Positions 57,834-64,000 of a DNA stretch of 64,000 bases are shown piece by piece (position 1 is the stretch's first letter; the number at the start of each line of letters is the position of its first letter). The notes beneath the pieces were generated by a model. It was not told where the DNA came from and ran no database searches. It saw only the letters and a list, made by a program, of their open reading frames with translations. The stretch covers positions 2,800,001 through 2,864,000 of the forward strand of contig NC_010337.2 of NCBI RefSeq assembly GCF_000019165.1, given 5' to 3'. Made by a program: the position numbers and the translations under genes. Source of the DNA: Heliomicrobium modesticaldum Ice1 (lineage in GTDB: Bacteria; Bacillota; Desulfitobacteriia; Heliobacteriales; Heliobacteriaceae).

Positions 57834-59598
57834 CAGAACCTACGCAATCGAAATAGCACCAAGCAAATGAGCGACCTCTTACGGTTAACCGATTTAATGG
57901 CGATACCAATTCTCTCTTTAAATGTTTAAATTATCCAGTCGACAGTTGCATTTATCCTACGCAAGTTTATGGAAAAAAACACCTTGTTTATACCAGTGCT
58001 TCGATAGGCAATCCCACCCTTTCACCCTTGGTCAGCTAGGCAGTAGATAAGCCCCACTCCCAGACCCAACGATATAGATGTAAAGATACCCACCTCGTCG
58101 CTTCGCGCATCTCATCAATGAGATATCGAAGCGGCACATCTCGATGACGAGAGGCAGGGAGGTGGTGAAAGAAAAACAATCGCTTAAGATTAAAAGCCAG
58201 CACTTGAAATCCGATCATCGCTTTGATCGCCACCGAATCGTGCACGAAGCAGTGGTCCAAGGCGTTGAACGTCTTAAGGTTGCGAAATCCAATATTCTCA
58301 ATATCCCAACGAGCGGCGGCAATTTGTGCGATCGTCTGGGTATCCGCTTTTTCGGATGAGCATGTGGTTGCTATCCAGCGCTCCACCACATCAGTGACAA
58401 AGACTTCTTTGTTTGCTTCGATGACTGTCTTGTTGGTATGACGAATGATTTTTACGATTCGCATGGGCACGCGAACTTGCGGCCATTGTGCCAATCCCTC
58501 TTCGTCCCAAGCTTGAACGTAAACGGTATTCCCTTTTCCATCTCTTTCTTCCCAAGTGGAGTCCGGAAGCCGGTTCGCAAAGCAGGCATTTGCCTCTTTC
58601 ATTATCCGTCGACGTTCTTCTTTCATGCGAACAACTACATGAGCGCCTGCATCCAGAGCGGCATGAATGACGGGTGCTTTGGCAAACAGCGCGTCTAACG
58701 TGTATACATCCGTTATTTTTCCATAGGTCTCGGCCATACGTCGGATCAATCGTTGGGCGACGGTGGTTTCTCCTTCATCCTTGTCCACCCCATCCTGAGG
58801 CTTTCGCATTTCCCAGTCATAAATCAGGTTCGCGTTGCCGCCAACCTGTTGAGCGACTACGACCGCATGATAATAGTCGGTGGTTTTGTCGCGGTGTTCG
58901 CGCGTAAGGCATTCGGGACAACGATAGGCCTTGGTGTGGAATAACTCCACGCCATCGATGGCAGTCACTCGCCAACCATTGATGCTTTCCTTCTGCGGGC
59001 CGCGTTGCTCCTTATATCGCTGGATCACACAGTTATGCTGCTTTCGTTGCTCTTTTAGATCCCATTTCATCAAGGCTTGTCGCACCGTATCATGTGATGG
59101 CAATCGAATGTTTTTGGGAACCAATTGACGGAATACCCCGGTTTTTTGCCAACGGTCCATCTGCTCCATACTTTCCATACAGAAAAAGGCGCCAAAAAAA
59201 GCGACGGTAAAAATGGCTGGGGCTTTGATACGGGGTTGTTTGCGACCATCCTTTGCTTGACGGACCATCTGCGAAAAGCCATATACCTTTGAGGCGTACT
59301 GCGTAAAATGTTGAATTAGTCGGCCCGCTTTTTTTCCACCAGGTGTTCTACAAAAAATTTTCTGGACTTCTTCGAGTGGCTGTGCTACGCTTTGCACTGA
59401 GGATTCCCCCTTTGTTCAGTGTTTTGCTTTGCAACCACTCACTTCGACAAAGGTAACGGGAATCCTTTAAAATTTTCTGGAAATTAATCTAATTACATCC
59501 ATTTTCCCGTGGGAATTGTCGCGTTTTCATGACAATTCTCCAACAGCGCCTCAGACAGGGGATTAGCAGACTTTTTTATTAAAGATGCGTGGGTTCTG
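57834..59598 (-). mobile_element. 1765-bp DDE insertion sequence, copy B
   Basis: The ends are CAGAACCTACGCA on the left and GCGTGGGTTCTG on the right. A perfect nine-base target duplication, TCCTCCCTT, flanks it at 57825-57833 and 59599-59607. It is nearly identical to copy A (6705-8469), in the opposite orientation. On the minus strand the duplicated target reads AAGGGAGGA, the ribosome binding site of the lipoprotein gene. Confidence 0.92.
58036..59397 (-). CDS. IS4-superfamily DDE transposase, copy B
   Basis: A 453-residue transposase equal to copy A except for one visible residue (Lys instead of Glu in KEQRKQHN). The catalytic segments AIDGVELFHT, TLDALFAKAP and RWDIENIGF are intact. 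The GTG start with upstream GGGGG is kept. High identity between the copies shows recent transposition or ongoing gene conversion. Confidence 0.87.
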   Translation of the reverse strand: MQSVAQPLEEVQKIFCRTPGGKKAGRLIQHFTQYASKVYGFSQMVRQAKDGRKQPRIKAPAIFTVAFFGAFFCMESMEQMDRWQKTGVFRQLVPKNIRLPSHDTVRQALMKWDLKEQRKQHNCVIQRYKEQRGPQKESINGWRVTAIDGVELFHTKAYRCPECLTREHRDKTTDYYHAVVVAQQVGGNANLIYDWEMRKPQDGVDKDEGETTVAQRLIRRMAETYGKITDVYTLDALFAKAPVIHAALDAGAHVVVRMKEERRRIMKEANACFANRLPDSTWEERDGKGNTVYVQAWDEEGLAQWPQVRVPMRIVKIIRHTNKTVIEANKEVFVTDVVERWIATTCSSEKADTQTIAQIAAARWDIENIGFRNLKTFNALDHCFVHDSVAIKAMIGFQVLAFNLKRLFFFHHLPASRHRDVPLRYLIDEMREATRWVSLHLYRWVWEWGLSTA

Positions 59599-59686
59599 TC
59601 CTCCCTTGTAATCCATCTATAGAAATTTGCATATGTTGGGGAAGGCCAAGGTAACTGGCCTTCCCCAACATAGGATGCCTAAAAAG

Positions 59687-60952
59687 CTATCTGTCGAAGT
59701 TGGCAGAGCTAAACTTCAGTTGGCGCATATAGCAGCTGTCGCTGCCCCACGCGCGGATCACTTCATCCAACTGTCTCCGCGCATTGCTTGTATGTTGGGT
59801 AATTTTAATGTTAGCGTAGGTATCGTTGGTACCCCCGGATACATATACAGAATGTCCGTAATCTCCGGAGCTGCCATTTCTAAACTGTAGTACCTGCCCG
59901 GTGACGATGCTGGTACAGGCAATATTGCTCCACACCTTGTTATTATTAACGCCGGTGGCTTTAGGTCCGGTAGAAGGAGAGCCGGTTGCAAAATTCCAAA
60001 GATTATTAACGCCTCCCCACGGATTGCCGAAACCGTTTTTATGTCCAAACCAATTATCCAGCGAAGTGCTGCTTTGCATTCGCTTGCGGGCTGCAATATT
60101 AGCGCTCATGATTTCATTGGTATCGCCGTCAGACCACCCGCCATACGCGGCCCAAATACACTGCGATACAAAATTTGTACAATCTGCGTTCGCCTCGTAG
60201 TAAAAACAGCTGTTAGGAGTGCTGTAATAGGTATCGGCATATCTGCGGCCGCGTTCCCCATCATAGGAGTAGGAGGTTGCTTTTAAACTTATGTTCGAAT
60301 TGTCCTGAGCTAAATATGCATTGAAAGTTTCCTCCATGTCGACTACATCAGCCGGGTCAACAACCATATTGTTACATTTCTCTTTGAATGCAACATAATC
60401 AGAAATAAGAGAGTCCACCACGCTTTCGGCTGATGCACGCTTCAAGACAAAGTCAGTATTAGCTAATAGACCTTTAAAATCGTGGAAATTAGCTTCCTCG
60501 GTATCAATCTCTGAGATGTAATACTTGCCATTTTGGGCAGCTATACGAATCGTATATGGAAAGTTGTACTGCTCGCTGGCATACTTACTGCAGGTACGGG
60601 TATAACTCAAATCCGCAGTAAATGTCAGTTCATCGTTATCGGCTCCTGCAAACCTCATATCGAAGTCATAGTTTGTCCAGTATTCCTTTGTGGCGTCGGT
60701 TAAACCGGTATACCATTTCAGATATTGGTTATACAGTTGTGTGCTTTGGCTGTCCAAAAAAATATCGCTTGTGTCAATGATCTGTCCGGTCTTATACGAT
60801 TCGAACTGCCTAGACAACAGTTCTTTTAACAACTCAGAACCTTTAACCTGAAGAATTCCTCCGCTGTCGTCGATTGCCGACGCAAAGGACGGCACACACA
60901 GTAGCGATGCAAAAAGGGCAAGCGTTAAAAACGAAGCAAATATTTTTTTCAT
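59687..60952 (-). CDS. secreted Amidase_6-domain protein
   Basis: A protein of about 421 residues. A signal peptide is clear (KKIFASFLTLALFASLLCVPSFASA). The middle (about 30-230) is an unassigned helical/beta part. The C-terminal 160 residues are an Amidase_6-type domain with the catalytic Cys in YEANADCTNFVSQCIWAAYGG and a later His in DYGHSVYVSGG. These domains belong to the NlpC/CHAP-like papain fold and cut amide bonds in peptides or cell wall. The start follows AAAGGAG. Confidence 0.85.
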   Translation of the reverse strand: MKKIFASFLTLALFASLLCVPSFASAIDDSGGILQVKGSELLKELLSRQFESYKTGQIIDTSDIFLDSQSTQLYNQYLKWYTGLTDATKEYWTNYDFDMRFAGADNDELTFTADLSYTRTCSKYASEQYNFPYTIRIAAQNGKYYISEIDTEEANFHDFKGLLANTDFVLKRASAESVVDSLISDYVAFKEKCNNMVVDPADVVDMEETFNAYLAQDNSNISLKATSYSYDGERGRRYADTYYSTPNSCFYYEANADCTNFVSQCIWAAYGGWSDGDTNEIMSANIAARKRMQSSTSLDNWFGHKNGFGNPWGGVNNLWNFATGSPSTGPKATGVNNNKVWSNIACTSIVTGQVLQFRNGSSGDYGHSVYVSGGTNDTYANIKITQHTSNARRQLDEVIRAWGSDSCYMRQLKFSSANFDR

Positions 60953-61063
60953 TTTTATAAAACTCCTTTCATTTGCAGTATTTTTTATGTTACGAACTAT
61001 TTTTGGTGAACCAATGGAACCACCTTCTTTCTTAATTAAGCCCACGGTAAAAAATCATATTTT

Positions 61064-61495
61064 TTAATAGGTTACAGTCTTGCTATAGACTGTGCCGGAC
61101 TCGTATCCGCCGTCGCCGGATACATAGTAATACGTCTCAACCCTGTAAGTCCCGCTGGACACCTGATATGTTTCGAGGATGGAGGCCGACGAGGACATCG
61201 AGGATGCAGACCAACTTTTTACGTTCGACCATGTGCCGTTGGAGTTGCGTTGTAAGGTTGACGAGAGATAAATGCTTTTCCCAGCGGGCGTTTTCTGCAC
61301 AAACCCGTATACGGTGGCCGTTCCGCTTGACGAAATGCTCAGTGAGGTGCTTGCTTGGTTGATGTAGGTATACTTGACGGACATCTCCGACTCCGTTGCC
61401 GCGCTTATTTCCCCCATAGCCAGCGCTCCCGGCGCCAACACGGTCAGAAGAAGCAACGCGCCCAATGCTGCGGATAAAAACCTTTTCTTTGACAT
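61064..61495 (-). CDS. secreted DUF6147-like protein
   Basis: A protein of about 143 residues starting MSKKRFLSAALGALLLLTVLAPGALA, a standard signal peptide. The mature part is a small beta domain, with SVKYTYINQASTSLSISSSG and SGTYRVETYYYVSGDGGYESG, rich in Ser, Thr and Tyr, which matches the DUF6147 type. AGGAGG precedes the start. Upstream is a 43-base leader that recurs at the right edge of the window. Confidence 0.75.
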   Translation of the reverse strand: MSKKRFLSAALGALLLLTVLAPGALAMGEISAATESEMSVKYTYINQASTSLSISSSGTATVYGFVQKTPAGKSIYLSSTLQRNSNGTWSNVKSWSASSMSSSASILETYQVSSGTYRVETYYYVSGDGGYESGTVYSKTVTY

Positions 61496-61511
61496 GGAAA
61501 AACCTCCTAAA

Positions 61512-61554
61512 TTTGTTCTCACTAATAAAACAAATCAGAAGAGGTTTTTGTGAC
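61512..61554 (-). repeat. 43-bp repeated leader, copy 1
   Basis: This stretch is the same as 63958-64000 apart from one base. On the minus strand it begins GTCACAAAAACC and contains TGATTTGTTTTATTAGTGAG, ending just before the ribosome site of the DUF6147-like gene. AACAAAT and ATTTGTT can pair across it. It is probably a shared promoter and leader region; the GTCACA start suggests an ECF-type -35, which is a guess. Confidence 0.7.
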
Positions 61555-61726
61555 AGGAAAAACGGTATTTTTTCGAAAAATTTTTGACCCCCTACGGGCT
61601 TGCGTCCGCGCCCGCCGTTTCAACGCTTCCGGCGAATCCTGAACACGGCATCCCTGTCCAGCGTGGAGGATACTATCTTTAAAAATAGGCTGCCACATGT
61701 TAGATAAGAGGCTTAGCTGTGCTTAT

Positions 61727-62176
61727 TTATGGTTTCGTGACTCCATTTTCTACTATATAATTTTCAATGATGGAACAAATATCGGAAGGCACTTTATACC
61801 ATTTTTTACTTACTTCTGTTTTATCATAATAGGTAATTGAAGCCAAAAATTTATTAGAATAGAAAACCAACTCATGCTCGTTATCTTGAATTATAATTGT
61901 TAACGTTGGCTTGTTTTCCGATTCATCTTTTACTTTTACCTCTTTCCATTCTTTTTCATTAAATAACTGCAAAAAATTCGAGTTAGGTTTTATATAATAC
62001 TCTTTGTTATCAGTAATCACCGTTAGCAAATCCCTTTGCCCCATTATTATTTTCGTATTATCAATTGACAGATATGAGTTGTAAGGCTGATTGAAATCAA
62101 CAAAAAAAATTACAATCAATGCAATTAATAATATAAATATAACGATTAATAAACTGAGTGCCTTTGTTTTATTCAT
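61727..62176 (-). CDS. membrane-anchored protein of unknown function
   Basis: A 149-residue protein with one N-terminal transmembrane helix (ALSLLIVIFILLIALIVIFFV) and a beta-rich outside part of about 115 residues, with KPTLTIIIQDNEHELVFYSN. It has no lipobox and no known domain. AAGAGGTGAG precedes the ATG. It stands alone between larger gaps. Confidence 0.7.
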   Translation of the reverse strand: MNKTKALSLLIVIFILLIALIVIFFVDFNQPYNSYLSIDNTKIIMGQRDLLTVITDNKEYYIKPNSNFLQLFNEKEWKEVKVKDESENKPTLTIIIQDNEHELVFYSNKFLASITYYDKTEVSKKWYKVPSDICSIIENYIVENGVTKP

Positions 62177-62562
62177 ATTCTCACCTCTTATTAAACAGAA
62201 ATAGTAAAAAAGTTCTCACCCTTAGAATAGTGTAAATGCTTTATTACCAGCAGTCATTATATAAAGCTTGATGCGGTGGTATTTTTCAACACCGCCGTTA
62301 GCATGGTATTAAAAATGTCTGAATTGCCTGAAAGCATGTACTTTTAGACAATTTTGCGGCAAACACCGCGTGACCTTTTCCTCTAATTTTGTTAAATTTT
62401 AACTATCGTCCCCTTGAAAATCCCTCTATTCTTCGTCTGAATTTTCGTCAAGGCTGGGCTTTAATTTTGGCTTAACTGAAATTCAATGACACAGATCATC
62501 AGAACAAATGTTGTTCATAAATCTTTGTACACTGCTTAAACAGGGGAAAACAGTTATAAGTC
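62177..62562. other. gap without a supported gene
   Basis: No open frame with a ribosome site is present. On the minus strand the piece VKPKLKPSLDENSDEE followed by a stop (near 62437-62490) looks like the end of a lost protein, and a stop precedes it in the same frame. The rest is AT-rich, without a recognisable element. Confidence 0.4.
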
Positions 62563-62601
62563 CTGCCTACTGAATAAATTTCAGACTTATTCAGTAGGCA
62601 G
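62563..62601. terminator. bidirectional-type terminator after second Amidase_6 gene
   Basis: The perfect 15-base arms CTGCCTACTGAATAA and TTATTCAGTAGGCAG enclose a nine-base loop. A T-run follows on the plus strand. It stands 17 bases after the stop of the gene at 62618-63820 and should end that transcript. Confidence 0.7.
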
Positions 62602-62617
62602 TTTTTGCTAGTTCTTA

Positions 62618-63820
62618 TTATTTTTCATTAGTTGCTTTGTCCATTTCATATCCATAAATTGTATATCCTTTATCATATAGATATTGTAGAGTATAATCCA
62701 CTTCTTTCTTAGCCGATGAGTCCCAACGTGTTTCACACCTATCATAAGTATGCTGTGTTAACAATATTCTTTCATCGTAATCTGAACCAGTCGACTTAAT
62801 TTTTGTTATAATTGCCGTATGATCTGTATCACCATCACCTGTCATATCTACAGAAACTACATCACCTGTTTGTAAATTCGAAGAACTTGGTGTTACACCT
62901 GCTCGCTGACTCCAATGATTATAAAAATTTAAAGCACCTCCCCATGTGTAAGACGGTTTTGAATCGCTATAATACCAATTTGTAGATTTTGTGTGCGGCA
63001 GAAGTATTCCTGATTTTATTTCAATCATTCCGCCAGCTTTAAGACACTGAGATACAAAATTTGTACAATCCGAATACGTTCTTCTTGTAGTTTGTGAACG
63101 TCCGCTCATTGGATCATGCTCAAGGTCATTCATTGCATTTGTGGAGGTATCTAATCCATAATAATCCGTATAATAAGGATAATCATCATTATTGGTCTGA
63201 TACCACCATTTCTTAGCATATGTAACTGCAGCCGAAGCATCGTATCCATTTGTAGATGCTTCACCGAAAATAATATTGTTTATATCATCACTAGATTTTG
63301 ACTCGCTTGTTATCCGCGCGTCCGTTGGTATTGGTAATAATCCCAAAAATTCTTCATCAACCTTTTTAGAGTTGAGCTCGTCTGCAGAATAATAACTTAG
63401 GATTTTATTGTTTTTACCTATGTTTTCATAATAGTCTATAAATTTAACAAATTCGATCATCTGATTGTCAATTGCCGTTCCTGTGTCTATAAACATATAT
63501 TGTTTGACAAAAGATTGAAACTCTTCGCTATTAATGTTAAATTCAATTGGTATGTTGCCCTTAATATAATCAATTGCTTTAGAATACTTTCCTTGCCAAT
63601 TCTCAAAATATTTCATATCTGGTTCTGGATAAAGACGAATAACATTTATACCAATAGTTTCAGAATTATAAATAATATAATGATCTTCAATTTTTGATGA
63701 AAAAATATTCCTCGTTAGTTTTTTATTGTCGTCTATCGCTTTTGCAGGAACACTATAACCTGTTATAAATATACTAGCAATGACTAAAATTGACATAATA
63801 GAAAGTAAACACTTTTTCAT
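62618..63820 (-). CDS. second secreted Amidase_6-domain protein
   Basis: A protein of about 400 residues starting MKKCLLSIMSILVIASIFIT, a signal peptide ending near VPAKA. The C-terminal domain has YSDCTNFVSQCLKAGGMIE with the catalytic Cys and DGDTDHTAIITKI with the His, as in the protein at 59687-60952. The N-terminal halves of the two are only weakly alike, so they are distant paralogues. The start is the ATG after GAGAGGTGG. Codon use is very AT-rich, unlike its paralogue, which hints at separate acquisition. Confidence 0.83.
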   Translation of the reverse strand: MKKCLLSIMSILVIASIFITGYSVPAKAIDDNKKLTRNIFSSKIEDHYIIYNSETIGINVIRLYPEPDMKYFENWQGKYSKAIDYIKGNIPIEFNINSEEFQSFVKQYMFIDTGTAIDNQMIEFVKFIDYYENIGKNNKILSYYSADELNSKKVDEEFLGLLPIPTDARITSESKSSDDINNIIFGEASTNGYDASAAVTYAKKWWYQTNNDDYPYYTDYYGLDTSTNAMNDLEHDPMSGRSQTTRRTYSDCTNFVSQCLKAGGMIEIKSGILLPHTKSTNWYYSDSKPSYTWGGALNFYNHWSQRAGVTPSSSNLQTGDVVSVDMTGDGDTDHTAIITKIKSTGSDYDERILLTQHTYDRCETRWDSSAKKEVDYTLQYLYDKGYTIYGYEMDKATNEK

Positions 63821-63957
63821 TTTTCTATCCACCTCTCTAAAAAATTAAGGTTTTACACTTCAATAACTTTCCATAAGCCGCTACAGCCTGTGCGTTTTTA
63901 CGCAAGCCCTGTCTATGCAATATCCCAAAAAGCCCAATGAAATCATCCCCTCTGATT

Positions 63958-64000
63958 TTTGTTCTCACTAATAAAACAAATCAGAAGAGGCTTTTGTGAC
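63958..64000 (-). repeat. 43-bp repeated leader, copy 2 (window edge)
   Basis: This is the same as 61512-61554 except for one base and is cut by the window end. It lies about 138 bases upstream of the second Amidase_6 gene on the minus strand, so it may serve that gene directly. Confidence 0.65.

Noticed and set aside
6705-59598. Inversion of the region between the two inverted IS copies
   Set aside because: Copy B has a perfect target duplication on its two sides, which argues against exchange between A and B at that place.

Overview
The window looks like a chromosomal segment of a Gram-positive anaerobe of the class Clostridia (Bacillota). The reasons are strong AGGAGG-type ribosome binding sites, a dense tRNA array with encoded CCA ends, a SigZ-type sigma factor, a BlaI/M56 pair, Amidase_6 and DUF6147-type secreted proteins, and an HK97-type siphophage prophage with several large serine recombinases. 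The host parts are AT-rich; the prophage is visibly GC-richer. The species cannot be named from the sequence.

Layout. (1) 1-1142: a minus-strand tRNA operon (Met, Ser, fMet, Asn, Glu, Lys, Gln, Tyr, one degenerate tRNA-like unit, Val, Cys) with a near-consensus promoter at its right end. (2) 1183-3804: a transposase remnant, a RelB/RelE-type toxin-antitoxin pair and a complete IS1380-family element whose insertion cut off a regulated gene. (3) 3805-6704: a minus-strand operon of a ferredoxin, two half-size DUF318/ArsP-like permeases, a SigZ-type sigma factor with a C-terminal CxxC, and a cysteine-rich DUF2703 protein. (4) 6705-8469: a 1765-bp IS, present again as an inverted copy at 57834-59598. 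(5) 8470-15245: a defence island with an NgoMIV-like restriction-modification pair, a Vsr repair nuclease, and an IetAS-type subtilase/AAA+ ATPase pair behind an XRE regulator and an operator-promoter.

(6) About 15262-53788: a prophage read entirely on the minus strand. In transcription order it holds a sigma-like gene behind a hairpin that masks its ribosome binding site, replication genes (SNF2 helicase, family A DNA polymerase, primase/D5 helicase) with an iteron-like candidate origin, a VRR-NUC nuclease, a late-type regulator and an HNH nuclease. TerS follows, then an unusual accessory block, then TerL, portal, ClpP-like protease, capsid, connector and tail genes, a GH18 tail protein, holin, amidase and three tandem serine recombinase genes. 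The accessory block between TerS and TerL has two ParB-methyltransferase fusions, an amidoligase, a second amidoligase that has lost its catalytic motifs, DUF4314, a small unknown gene and a gamma-glutamylcyclotransferase. It is the best candidate in the window for a poorly described system: probably an ATP-dependent peptide or amide tagging pathway whose product could be opened by the cyclotransferase. A small AT-rich promoter-gene-terminator cassette with an amber codon sits inside the tail module.

(7) 53789-64000: host DNA again, with a BlaI-type repressor and M56 metallopeptidase under a 22-bp-arm palindrome, a lipoprotein gene whose ribosome binding site was the target of the second IS copy, and a group of secreted proteins (two Amidase_6 proteins, a DUF6147-type protein and a membrane-anchored unknown). 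Part of this group shares a repeated upstream leader.
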